Shown in pieces: positions 33,233 to 41,136 of a stretch of 47,587 bases of DNA. A program made the translations under genes and the position numbers. The notes under the pieces are model-generated. The model was not told where the DNA came from, made no database searches, and saw only the letters and a list, made by a program, of their open reading frames with translations. How positions within the stretch are numbered: the first letter of the stretch is position 1; every line of letters starts with the position of its first letter. The DNA is from an uncultured Pseudomonadota bacterium (GTDB lineage Bacteria; Pseudomonadota; Alphaproteobacteria; Rs-D84), in contig CASFWA010000002.1 of NCBI GenBank assembly GCA_949298405.1, positions 74,048 through 121,634 on the forward strand, read 5' to 3'.

Positions 33233-33773
33233 TTTTTAACAGTCTTATTTCTTCTAAGACATGGCTCATTTCATTAACTACTCTATCATATTCCAAATTA
33301 TAATATTCAAAATCTCTCTCTGATTGCTGGCAGACATCAATGGAACGTTGCGAAGAATCCATGTTCACCTCGCAAGCAAAAATGTTATCCTCTAACCTAA
33401 GCAAGACAGAATCTAATTGTCTGTATTGTTCTTGCAGTTCTTTTAGTTTTTTCCCATTCATAAATTGATTGTATGTATTATAAAAACTATTTGCAGCAGT
33501 CAAATTTTCTTGCGCAGTTTTCGCGATATCTATCGTTTTGCTTAATTCTGGCAATTTTGCGTTGTATTCATCCAAACTTTCTTCTAATTCTTTTACATAC
33601 GATTTATCCGTACGATTTGTTATTATGCATTGCTCTATATTCGAAATAGAAGCGCAAGCAGACTTGAATTTTTTTTGTGCACTGTTGCCAGCAGCGACCT
33701 TGCGCTTTAAATCAGGAACTTTATTATCAACAATGCCCTTTAATATATTAAAAATCCCCTGCATTTTATCCAT
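33228..33773 (-). CDS. Coiled-coil protein of unknown function
   Basis: The 181-residue protein (MDKMQGIFNILKGIVDNKVP...) is predicted mostly helical, with heptad-rich stretches ELEESLDEYNAKLPELSKTI, LKELQEQYRQLDSVLLRLED and EYDRVVNEMSHVLEEIRLL. No membrane segment or signal. The ATG at 33773 has GGGGGT upstream; an earlier in-frame ATG is less well placed. No family recognised. It is monocistronic. Confidence 0.6.
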   Translation of the reverse strand: MDKMQGIFNILKGIVDNKVPDLKRKVAAGNSAQKKFKSACASISNIEQCIITNRTDKSYVKELEESLDEYNAKLPELSKTIDIAKTAQENLTAANSFYNTYNQFMNGKKLKELQEQYRQLDSVLLRLEDNIFACEVNMDSSQRSIDVCQQSERDFEYYNLEYDRVVNEMSHVLEEIRLLKR

Positions 33774-33828
33774 TTTTACCCCCATTACATAATATATAGC
33801 ACACAATTAATTTTTGTCAATATTTACA

Positions 33829-33860
33829 TAAAAGAAATATCTGGGTTTCCCCAGATATTT
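33829..33860 (-). terminator. Terminator after the acyl-CoA ligase gene
   Basis: Minus-strand stem AAATATCTGGG / CCCAGATATTT (33850-33860 with 33835-33845) followed by CTTTTATG. Confidence 0.6.
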
Positions 33861-33881
33861 TGTACAAGAAATAATATATTT

Positions 33882-35474
33882 CTATTCCCCGTGGCTTTGC
33901 TGAGTAAACTCGCCCCTATCCAACATTTCACGAACTGCAAAATGTTTTATTTTCTTTGCGGACGTTTGAGGAAGTTCATCTTCTGTTATTGCAAAGTGCT
34001 TTACCCACTTATAAGGCGCAATTTTTAAGTTAGACGCTTTCAAAAGCATCGCGATTTTTGCAACTGTTGTACCCGGCTTTACTTGGAACACCGCAAAAGG
34101 AACCGTTTTACCCTTTATTACGTATTCAAATACTGCGGCGGATAAAATTTCTTCATTCTGCAAATAAAGGTCTTCCAACTCGTCTGGATAAACGTTCTTA
34201 CCAGAATCTAACACAATGACTTGCTTTTTGCGCCCCTTAACAATTAAACGACCGTATTTATCCAATGTTCCCAAGTCACCCGTTTTAAACCAGCCGTTTT
34301 CAAATGCCGCAGCGTTGGCATCGTCATTATCAACATAACCAGGCATAACCAGATTACCACGAACCCAAATTTCACCAATTCCATGCTTGTCAGGGTTATG
34401 AATTTCTATCTCGTTTCCTGGAAGTGGCCCTGCATAGTGCATTGAACCATCTGGCATGCGGAAAGCAAAGTTAAAGTTTGCAGGCCCCGTTGTTTCTGTC
34501 AGCCCATAACAATCACCAACCACAAAATCCAAATTTTCAAAGAATTTTCTTATAGAAGGTTTTAATGTTGCACCCGCAGACACCAATACTTTGGTATTTC
34601 CACCGAACAATTCATGAACAGGTTTAGTCACCTTCTTAACCAACCAACCCATCCCAATAGCACGTAAAACCTTGCGTAAAGAAATTATAATGCGCATAAA
34701 TGTATAAACATGCTTTTCTTTTGCGGCTTCTACTATTTTCTTATAAAAAGCCTCCCAAATGCGCGGAACCGCCGGAATAACTTCGGGATGATATTGCTGA
34801 AAGTCTTTCAAGAATTCACGTGGATTTAATATCGGTTGTAAAAGTAATTTACCTTCTAATACAAGTGGTGCAATTATATTTATAACAACACCATATATAT
34901 GATAAAGAGGCAAGAACCCATAAAACGTATAACCTGGGTGAATTACAGGTTTATAAAATAACGCCCCCTGCCCCAAAGATAAAATATTGTCATGCGTCAA
35001 GCCAACAACCTTTGGATTTCCCGTTGAACCTGAAGTAAAAGACAGCATCGCTATATCTTCACGAACTGCATCTGCAGCAACAAAATCTTTTTCATCTGTA
35101 TCATCTGGCGTTTCAATATCGAACATTTTTGCCCCACCCTCAATAAAATACTCTTTCTGAGCAAGTGCCAGTTTACAATTCGTTCTTTCCATCATGTTCA
35201 AATGCTCTTTTGCAGACAAACCTGTGTCTAGCATCAAAACACGAGCACCTTGTGAAGTTATAGCAAAATAAGATTTGATAAATTCGGGTGTATTGCCAGA
35301 TAATATTGCAACGGTATCACCCCTTTTTATTCCAAACTTCTTTGCTAATAGAACAGCACGTTGTTTTACTTTTCTTAATAAGTCTGCATAAGTTTCATTC
35401 TGTCTGACAAAGAAAATACGATCTTTATTCTGAGAACAAACCTCTTGCAACATTTCATATATGTTTTTAATCAT
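33882..35474 (-). CDS. Long-chain-fatty-acid-CoA ligase-like AMP-forming enzyme
   Basis: A 530-residue adenylate-forming enzyme. Motifs in order: P-loop LSFTSGSTGNPKVVG, GFLPLYHIYG, EVIPAVPRIWEAFYKK, CYGLTETTGPA, WFKTGDLGTLDKYGRLIVKGRKK, and a C-terminal domain with LPQTSAKKIKHF (the catalytic Lys region). These match acyl-CoA synthetases that activate medium to long fatty acids. Start 35474 is used because the residues upstream are unrelated to the family. It is monocistronic with a terminator downstream. Substrate range is not visible from sequence; an oleate hydratase at 19614 suggests exogenous fatty acids. Confidence 0.82.
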   Translation of the reverse strand: MIKNIYEMLQEVCSQNKDRIFFVRQNETYADLLRKVKQRAVLLAKKFGIKRGDTVAILSGNTPEFIKSYFAITSQGARVLMLDTGLSAKEHLNMMERTNCKLALAQKEYFIEGGAKMFDIETPDDTDEKDFVAADAVREDIAMLSFTSGSTGNPKVVGLTHDNILSLGQGALFYKPVIHPGYTFYGFLPLYHIYGVVINIIAPLVLEGKLLLQPILNPREFLKDFQQYHPEVIPAVPRIWEAFYKKIVEAAKEKHVYTFMRIIISLRKVLRAIGMGWLVKKVTKPVHELFGGNTKVLVSAGATLKPSIRKFFENLDFVVGDCYGLTETTGPANFNFAFRMPDGSMHYAGPLPGNEIEIHNPDKHGIGEIWVRGNLVMPGYVDNDDANAAAFENGWFKTGDLGTLDKYGRLIVKGRKKQVIVLDSGKNVYPDELEDLYLQNEEILSAAVFEYVIKGKTVPFAVFQVKPGTTVAKIAMLLKASNLKIAPYKWVKHFAITEDELPQTSAKKIKHFAVREMLDRGEFTQQSHGE

Positions 35475-35860
35475 AACAGTTTTTCTCTTTTTGTTAATTG
35501 GACACATATATGAGTCTAAATGACCCAAACCACTATGAGTATATACTGTTTTACCCAGGAAAAACAACCTATTTCATGAAAATACATCAATGTAGAGAAA
35601 AAATATTGACTAATTATTTTTATTCTTAGCTTTGTCAATATATAGGCATTGATTCGATATTTTTTAACTATATTTTGTATTTTTTATAAAAAACGAATCA
35701 TTTTTTATACATAATCCATGATATTATAGACACAAAAAATTATTTGGTATTTTATTTTATGAATCGCATATCTTCCTATCCCCCGGAAAAGTGGCGTTTT
35801 AAAAAGTAAAGCAAAAAATAAAAAATTTTTCGCTTTTTATTGATTGATACTTTTTGTCTT
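35475..35860. other. AT-rich intergenic between the acyl-CoA ligase and nrdD
   Basis: This 386-nt stretch is AT-rich and carries no convincing gene. A 16-codon open frame (35759-35809) reads MNRISSYPPEKWRFKK but has no Shine-Dalgarno. Promoter elements for the leftward ligase gene must lie here but are not clear. The NrdR boxes follow at 35861. Confidence 0.4.
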
Positions 35861-35909
35861 ATACTATATATTGTTATAAAAACAGACAAACGACTACTAT
35901 ATATTGTGT
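35861..35909 (+). promoter_or_regulatory. Two NrdR boxes upstream of nrdD
   Basis: ATACTATATATTGTTA (35861-35876) and CTACTATATATTGTGT (35894-35909) match the NrdR consensus ACAC-W-ATATAT-W-GTGT in its core ACTATATATTGT. They are 33 bp apart, about three helical turns, the spacing at which NrdR represses. The boxes bracket the likely promoter (-10 near TTATAAA at 35874-35880). nrdR itself is not in the window. Confidence 0.8.
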
Positions 35910-35934
35910 TTTTAGAATATCGGAGTAAAATAAG

Positions 35935-37965
35935 ATGTCTAATGAAACAGCAGAGAATAAAATACAGATTATTCTGACACTTAGCACCAGATTAAAGGTT
36001 GTTCAGAAACGTTCTGGCGAAACTGTACCTTTTGATTCGCGCAAGATTTTTGATGCTATAAAGAAGGCAGTTGCTGTCACAAAAGAAATTTCCGAAGAAA
36101 GAATCGCGGCTGTCACACAAACTGTACTTGAAAAATTAGAAGCAAAATTTGTCGACAAGGTTCCAACAGTCGAAGCAATCCAAGATACAGTTATCGAAAC
36201 TTTAATGGACACAAAAGCCTATAAAACTGCCGAGGCCTATATTATATATCGTCAAAAACGTAGCGAAATTCGTAATTCTTATGTAGATGCGGTCGAAGTT
36301 ATCGAAGGCTATGTCGGTGGCTCTAACTGGCGTGTAAAGGAAAATGCTAACATCGGTTATTCTATCGGTGGGCTGATTTTACGTACCAGCGAACGCGTAA
36401 CTGCTGAATACTGGCTAAATCTGTATCCAAAAGAAATTGCAGAAGCACATAAAAACGCATCTATTCATATCCATGACCTGGGTTGGTTAACAGGATATTG
36501 TGCTGGTTGGTCCTTGCGTGAATTATTATACGAAGGTTTTAACGGCGTACCAGGTTATCTACAATGCGAACCTGCAAAGCATATGGCAACCGCTATTTCA
36601 CACATGGTTAACTTCTTAGGAACCTTGCAAAATGAATTTGCTGGCGCGCAAGCATTCTCTTCTGTTGATACATATTTAGCACCTTATGTAAGAATCGATA
36701 ATCTATCTTACGCAGATGTAAAAAATGCCATGCAGACCCTTATCTTTAACTGCGCGGTACCTTGTCGTTGGGGAACCCAGACACCATTTATAAACTTTAC
36801 ATTTGACTGGACTTGCCCAGAAGATTTGAAAAACCAACACCCTTTTGTTGGTGGCAAGCAAGTTGACTTTAAGTATGGTGAACTGCAAAACGAAATGGAT
36901 ATCATTAACAAAGCCTTCTTGGAAGTTATGACAGAAGGTGATGCACAGGGTCGTCCTTTCACATTCCCTATCCCAACATACAATATCACAAATGACTTTC
37001 CTTGGGACCATCCAAATGTCAAACCTTTGTTTGATTTGGCTGCAAAATACGGAATACCTAATTTCCAGAATTTCTTAAATTCTGATTTGAATCCAACAGA
37101 TGTTCGTTCTATGTGCTGCAGATTGCGCTTGGATGTTCGCGAATTATTAAAGCGCGGTGGTGGCTTGTTCGGTTCCGCAGAAAAAACAGGTTCTATCGGC
37201 GTTGTCACAATTAACCTAGCGCGTCTGGGTTATGTACACAAAGGCGATAGAGATGGTTTATTTACAGAATTAAAACGTTTGTTAGATATGGGACGTGATT
37301 CGCTAGAAATCAAACGCCGCATAATATCTAAAAATATGGAACGCGGTTTGTATCCGTTTACAAAACGTTATCTGGGTGACTGGTCTCATCATTTCTCTAC
37401 AATTGGTGTAAACGGTGCAAATGAAATGGTGTTGAACTTTACAAACGGGAAAGACAATATCGCAACACCATTTGGTAAAAAATTAGTCTTGGATGTTATG
37501 GACTTTATAAGAGAGAATTTAGCCAACTTCCAAGAACAAACAGGTAATTTGTATAACTTAGAGGCGACACCAGCAGAAGGATGCTCTTACCGCTTTGCAA
37601 AAACAGATGTAAAGAACTTCCCAGATATTATAACTGCTGGGACGAAAGAAGCGCCTTATTATACAAATTCTACACAATTGCCTGTAAACTATACAGATGA
37701 CCCATTTGTTGCACTGGAACACCAAGAAGAATTCCAACGCAAATATACTGGTGGAACTATGTTGCACTTGTATATGGGTGAACCAGTATCTTCAGGTGAA
37801 GCAGCACAAAAAATTGTTCGCACAATCTTTGAAAACTACAAGATTCCATACATGACTTTGACACCGACATTCTCGATTTGTCCAAAGCATGGTTATCTGC
37901 CTGGTAAGCACGAATTCTGCCCGAAATGTGATGCAGAAATCGCCGCAAATCAGAACAAGGAATAA
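35935..37965 (+). CDS. nrdD: Class III (anaerobic) ribonucleoside-triphosphate reductase, large part without the glycyl-radical segment
   Basis: A 676-residue oxygen-sensitive enzyme that makes dNTPs. N-terminal ATP cone (VVQKRSGETVPFDSRKIFDAI, residues about 20-110), then IHIHDLGWLTGYCAGWSL, WGTQTPFINFTFDWTCP, DVRSMCCRLRLDVREL, KTGSIGVVTINLARLGY and MYLGEPVSSGEAA. It ends SICPKHGYLPGKHEFCPKCDAEIAANQNKE, the C-terminal metal-binding knuckle, but stops just before the RVxGY glycyl-radical loop that follows in ordinary NrdD. The missing segment is encoded by the next gene. AGAATATCGGAG leads to the ATG. Confidence 0.9.
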   Translation: MSNETAENKIQIILTLSTRLKVVQKRSGETVPFDSRKIFDAIKKAVAVTKEISEERIAAVTQTVLEKLEAKFVDKVPTVEAIQDTVIETLMDTKAYKTAEAYIIYRQKRSEIRNSYVDAVEVIEGYVGGSNWRVKENANIGYSIGGLILRTSERVTAEYWLNLYPKEIAEAHKNASIHIHDLGWLTGYCAGWSLRELLYEGFNGVPGYLQCEPAKHMATAISHMVNFLGTLQNEFAGAQAFSSVDTYLAPYVRIDNLSYADVKNAMQTLIFNCAVPCRWGTQTPFINFTFDWTCPEDLKNQHPFVGGKQVDFKYGELQNEMDIINKAFLEVMTEGDAQGRPFTFPIPTYNITNDFPWDHPNVKPLFDLAAKYGIPNFQNFLNSDLNPTDVRSMCCRLRLDVRELLKRGGGLFGSAEKTGSIGVVTINLARLGYVHKGDRDGLFTELKRLLDMGRDSLEIKRRIISKNMERGLYPFTKRYLGDWSHHFSTIGVNGANEMVLNFTNGKDNIATPFGKKLVLDVMDFIRENLANFQEQTGNLYNLEATPAEGCSYRFAKTDVKNFPDIITAGTKEAPYYTNSTQLPVNYTDDPFVALEHQEEFQRKYTGGTMLHLYMGEPVSSGEAAQKIVRTIFENYKIPYMTLTPTFSICPKHGYLPGKHEFCPKCDAEIAANQNKE

Positions 37966-38010
37966 ACAAAGTTTCAAAAACAACAAACAAAAGAAAGGGA
38001 GGAAAACATT

Positions 38011-38199
38011 ATGCAAGCAACAGAAAACACTCAAAGAACACCATGTGAAATCTTTTCTCGTTCAATGGGTTTTATCAGACCTGTATCTAATTTCAATATT
38101 GGTAAGTATTCTGAATTCTGCGAAAGAAAAACATTTACAGAAGCAAATAGTTTAAGTGCTGGTCAAAGACACTGTGAATTAATGAAAAAAGCTGCATAA
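38011..38199 (+). CDS. Stand-alone glycyl-radical domain of anaerobic ribonucleotide reductase
   Basis: A 62-residue protein. Residues 10-45 (TPCEIFSRSMGFIRPVSNFN, IGKYSEFCERKTFTE) align with the C-terminal glycyl-radical loop of NrdD, whose usual form is C-E-V-Y-S-R-V-x-G-Y-L-R-P-V...W-N-x-G-K...E-F-x-x-R. Gly20 in RSMGFIRPV is the expected radical site; Y after Gly is replaced by F. AAAGGGAGG nine nt before the ATG shows independent translation. It lies 45 nt after nrdD and 4 nt before nrdG, in the same frame as nrdD with no stop in the gap except the nrdD stop itself. It should dock on NrdD in trans and be charged by NrdG. Confidence 0.8.
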   Translation: MQATENTQRTPCEIFSRSMGFIRPVSNFNIGKYSEFCERKTFTEANSLSAGQRHCELMKKAA

Positions 38200-38203
38200 T
38201 ATT

Positions 38204-38905
38204 ATGAGAGATATTCAGATTGGGGGTTTGGTTTCATTCACAACAATAGACTATCCAGGAAAATTGGCAGCAGTCATCTTTCTTGTGGGTTGTCCGCTTC
38301 GTTGTGCATATTGTTCAAATCCCCATTTACTGAATGTTGGAGATGGAGAATACGACCCAGAAAAAGTTTTCGATTGGTTAAAATCTCGCATTGGTAAATT
38401 AGAAGCAATTGTGTTCTCTGGTGGCGAGGCTTTAATGCAAGGTGACGCGCTAATAGAATATATGCGTCGTGTTAAAGATTTAGGTTTTTATATAGGACTT
38501 CATACAAATGGTTTCTATCCAGAAACATTAAAAAAGGCTTCAGATATTGTTGATTGGATTGGGCTAGACTATAAGGCTACACGAAATAAATATCCCGAAT
38601 TAGTCGGTCAAAACATTGCACATGACCATATGATAAAAAGTTTATGTGCTTGGTTGGATACAGGAAAAGACATGGAAGTTCGTATAACCTGTGACCCAAG
38701 ACATGTGACTAAACTAGATTTATTAGAAATTATACAAGATTTACATTCTCGCGGTGTAAAGAAAATTGCAATTCAAAAATATGTTCCACATTTTGAAGAT
38801 AATGAACATGAAACAACCCCTGAACAGCGCAATCAATTCTTTAATGATGAAAATTTACGTAATAATATAAATTCTCTTTTTGATTCTGTTATTTGGCGTG
38901 AATAA
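38204..38905 (+). CDS. nrdG: Anaerobic ribonucleotide reductase activating enzyme (radical SAM)
   Basis: A 233-residue radical SAM enzyme that installs the glycyl radical. DYPGKLAAVIFLVGCPLRCAYCSNP carries the CxxxCxxC cluster ligands (residues about 29-36), followed by FSGGEALMQ (the GGE SAM motif) and GLHTNGFYP. Length and motifs fit the NrdG/pyruvate-formate-lyase activase group of the 'anaerobic RNR activase, proteobacterial long form'. It starts 4 nt after the glycyl-radical peptide gene, so the three are one operon under NrdR control. Confidence 0.9.
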   Translation: MRDIQIGGLVSFTTIDYPGKLAAVIFLVGCPLRCAYCSNPHLLNVGDGEYDPEKVFDWLKSRIGKLEAIVFSGGEALMQGDALIEYMRRVKDLGFYIGLHTNGFYPETLKKASDIVDWIGLDYKATRNKYPELVGQNIAHDHMIKSLCAWLDTGKDMEVRITCDPRHVTKLDLLEIIQDLHSRGVKKIAIQKYVPHFEDNEHETTPEQRNQFFNDENLRNNINSLFDSVIWRE

Positions 38906-39016
38906 GTTATATTCGCGTTTATATAAAAAATAAGGCTCAACTATCATTATTTTTTTTAGCCTTTTTATTTTTAAATTATAAAGCGTATAAAAACTCTAAA
39001 TAATATACTTTTAACA

Positions 39017-39044
39017 TTGATTTAAACTGAGTGTATGTTATCAT
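39017..39044 (+). promoter_or_regulatory. Promoter of the structured RNA and Cys-rich gene pair
   Basis: TTGATT (39017-39022), 16-nt spacer, TATCAT (39039-39044). Predicted start near 39050. The stretch 38906-39016 before it is AT-rich and holds nothing else visible. Confidence 0.55.
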
Positions 39045-39049
39045 AGTGT

Positions 39050-39225
39050 TGATGTGGGGAGTTCTCGCATTGGGCTTAAGAACCCTTTGATCGCGTCTCA
39101 AAAATAAGGACGTTAAAAAATCCAACTTAAACGGTTGGAGTGTGGTGAATATATTGAATAAACCACGCAATTCGATCAATTGTTCTTAAACTCCAACCAC
39201 CTGACTTTTCCGGTGGTTTTCTTTT
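39050..39225 (+). ncRNA. Structured RNA or attenuator leader before the Cys-rich secreted genes
   Basis: A rod of three nested helices closes a three-hairpin core: GTGG-GGAGT with ACTCC-ACCAC (39054-39062 with 39190-39200), TTAAGAAC with GTTCTTAA (39077-39084 with 39182-39189), TTGATCG with CGATCAA (39087-39093 with 39173-39179); inside are hairpins CGTC/GACG, CCAAC/GTTGG and GTGGT/ACCAC (39142-39146 with 39162-39166). Also GGTTGGAGT (39133-39141) can pair with ACTCCAACC instead. At the end AACCACC/GGTGGTT (39195-39201 with 39212-39218) plus TTTTCTTTT is a terminator sharing bases with the closing helix, followed 11 nt later by a Shine-Dalgarno. So it is either a free ncRNA or a switching leader. 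No known riboswitch family is recognised. Confidence 0.6.
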
Positions 39226-39249
39226 AACAAAGAAAAAGGAGATAAGAAT

Positions 39250-39633
39250 ATGAAAAAACTTTTAATAACCATAACGACGATTTATACAATCGTCTTACCA
39301 CCGGCACTTGGCGCATATAAATGCGTTTATTTGGATAATGATACAAGATGTTCGGCAAAATCTCATACTTCTTCTGATTGGTCTGCTACATGTGACGAAA
39401 TAGAAATATCAGGTGTTGCATTCTGTGGTTCTGATGGAGGTGATATAGCAGGTGAGGTTAACGCAAGCGAAACCAGCACTGACAACAAATACTGTTGGTG
39501 TAAAATGGTAAGCCCTGCTGTATCAGACTGGCAATTTGAAAGACAATTTTCAAGCGCGTCTGATTGCTTGACGACATGCACAACAGCATGCTCTGGCATA
39601 CTTTCTATAAACACAGATTGGTTAACAGATTAA
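39250..39633 (+). CDS. Secreted Cys-rich protein, single-domain member of a paired family
   Basis: A 127-residue protein with signal peptide MKKLLITITTIYTIVLPPALGA. The mature part has ten Cys and the motifs ISGVAFCGSDGG, NKYCWCKMVSPAVSDWQF and ASDCLTTCTTACSG, which recur in the following gene. The even number and spacing of Cys suggest a disulfide-stabilised extracytoplasmic domain. AAGGAG precedes the ATG, downstream of the structured RNA. I recognise no named family; role unknown. Confidence 0.65.
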   Translation: MKKLLITITTIYTIVLPPALGAYKCVYLDNDTRCSAKSHTSSDWSATCDEIEISGVAFCGSDGGDIAGEVNASETSTDNKYCWCKMVSPAVSDWQFERQFSSASDCLTTCTTACSGILSINTDWLTD

Positions 39634-39649
39634 TTACAGAGGAAATCAC

Positions 39650-40291
39650 ATGAGAAAAATTTTACTGCCATTTATGGCACTTATTCCAACAGCAACATTT
39701 TCTGCTACTACACCACGAACTACCTGTCCTTCTGGTTATACAACTATTACAGAAAATAACCTTGTAGTAGAAGATACATGTCCAGCAGGCTATAGTTCTG
39801 CAGGCACCGCAAATTCATGCAATGATACTAACGGCCCTTGCATAATGTTTGCAGAAGCAAATACAGAATATAAGGACGCATCAGGAACCTATGTTTTTAC
39901 TTCTGATTGTCCTTTAGACCCCGTGACTAAATGCATTATTACAGAACCTGCAGGCTGTGACTCTTATTCTTTTGCATCAAACTGGTATATGAACTGCAGT
40001 GACCCAGAAACATTTATAACTGGGGTTGCTTTCTGTAGTTCGTTTCAAGATACATCTCCAGATGGCTCTGATGCAATACAAACAACATTACCTGTAAGTA
40101 GTAATCCTAATGATAATAAGTATTGTTGGTGTAAGATGACAAATCCTGCTGTATCAAAATGGGTATCTTCATTTCAAGTATTTGTTTCTGGTTACGGACA
40201 ATGCGCTGCAAACTGTGCAGAAGCATGTGCAGGACATGCAGTTAATGACTCTTTATTCAGAGAACTTTTATGGTCAAATCTATCAGATTAA
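39650..40291 (+). CDS. Secreted Cys-rich protein, longer paralogue of 39250-39633
   Basis: A 213-residue protein with signal peptide MRKILLPFMALIPTATFSA. An N-terminal Cys-containing stretch (TCPSGYTTITENNLVVEDTCP) is followed by a C-terminal domain of about 100 residues that repeats the layout of the upstream gene: ITGVAFCSSFQD, NKYCWCKMTNPAVSKWVSSF and QCAANCAEACAG, with matching Cys positions. They are probably one duplication unit, 16 nt apart, with GAGG before this ATG. A strong terminator follows. Confidence 0.65.
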   Translation: MRKILLPFMALIPTATFSATTPRTTCPSGYTTITENNLVVEDTCPAGYSSAGTANSCNDTNGPCIMFAEANTEYKDASGTYVFTSDCPLDPVTKCIITEPAGCDSYSFASNWYMNCSDPETFITGVAFCSSFQDTSPDGSDAIQTTLPVSSNPNDNKYCWCKMTNPAVSKWVSSFQVFVSGYGQCAANCAEACAGHAVNDSLFRELLWSNLSD

Positions 40292-40320
40292 AACATCGCC
40301 CAAAAGGGCGATGTTTTTTA
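40291..40320 (+). terminator. Terminator after the Cys-rich gene pair
   Basis: Stem AAACATCGCCC / GGGCGATGTTT (40291-40301 with 40306-40316) followed by TTTT. Confidence 0.85.
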
Positions 40321-40337
40321 TCCTGCATTATTATTAA

Positions 40338-41006
40338 TTAGAAAGAATAACGTAAGCCTAATTTTACTTCGTGCGCATAAACAAATTCACCTTCTACATC
40401 AGATGAATTAAAGCGATATGCTATATCTGCAGCCCAATTTTCTGTAAAGTTATATGCTGTACCAATAGCTACCTGCCATTCAAATTCTTTCTTCTTGTCA
40501 TCTGCACCAACAATGTGCTGGTCTGGCATCATGTCGCTTACAAAATCAATATCAACTGTTGCATACTGATTATAAGTACCTAAACCAATACCTGCACCAA
40601 CATAAGGTGTCCAATTAGAGTTTTCTAAATCAAAATCGTAATACAAATTAAATAAATAAGAATTATGCTTTACAGATGTTGATGTATTAATTGTCATCAT
40701 TGCATTTGATACTAATTCATATTTATCTTCAGATGCACTGCGCAATGCATATTCAATTTCACCACGCAAATTACCGTATTTAATACCAGCAGTAAATTCA
40801 CCCGCAATAGCAGAATCGAAATCCATATCCCCGCCGCCATTTTTTACAATCATCTCTGCAGAATTTGGGTCATACCCCATGCGCTTTGCAGAAGTGCCGG
40901 CCTTATCAACAACAACACCAAGCCCAACATAAGGTGTTAAATCCGCAGCAAACGCACCCGTTGCAAATACAGAAAACACTGTGAAAATAGGTAAAAGTTT
41001 TTTCAT
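40338..41006 (-). CDS. Outer-membrane beta-barrel protein (opacity/Omp25-like)
   Basis: A 222-residue protein with signal peptide MKKLLPIFTVFSVFATGAFA, then DLTPYVGLGVVVDKAG, LRGEIEYALR, SYLFNLYYDFDLENSNWTPY, VGAGIGLGTYNQY, WQVAIGTAYNFTENWAADIAYRF and the final VKLGLRYSF ending in Phe. PYVGAGIGLG and ..GlrysF are typical of eight-stranded opacity/Omp25 barrels. AAAGGAG precedes the ATG. It is a third barrel in the window, unlinked to the tandem pair at 8008-9437. Confidence 0.8.
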   Translation of the reverse strand: MKKLLPIFTVFSVFATGAFAADLTPYVGLGVVVDKAGTSAKRMGYDPNSAEMIVKNGGGDMDFDSAIAGEFTAGIKYGNLRGEIEYALRSASEDKYELVSNAMMTINTSTSVKHNSYLFNLYYDFDLENSNWTPYVGAGIGLGTYNQYATVDIDFVSDMMPDQHIVGADDKKKEFEWQVAIGTAYNFTENWAADIAYRFNSSDVEGEFVYAHEVKLGLRYSF

Positions 41007-41084
41007 TGTTTCTCCTTTTTATATGAGAAAACTATCCTACTTTTAACCCAATAAGTCAAGGCAACAAAATACAGCGAAGGCGCC

Positions 41085-41113
41085 TTGACCATTACGGAAA
41101 TAAAACCTATACT
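41085..41113 (+). promoter_or_regulatory. Promoter for the gene at 41137
   Basis: TTGACC (41085-41090), 17-nt spacer, TATACT (41108-41113). Confidence 0.65.
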
Positions 41114-41136
41114 CAATATTGTATACGGATAATCAC

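Noticed and set aside
35759-35809. 16-codon leader peptide upstream of nrdD
   Set aside because: No Shine-Dalgarno, no repeated regulatory codons and no attenuator hairpin follows.
35840-35860. Possible FNR box near nrdD (TTGATTGATAC)
   Set aside because: Only one half-site of TTGAT-N4-ATCAA is present; the second is missing.
38976-39179. Leftward open frame over the structured RNA
   Set aside because: No Shine-Dalgarno or recognisable protein; it overlaps the promoter and the paired regions of the RNA.
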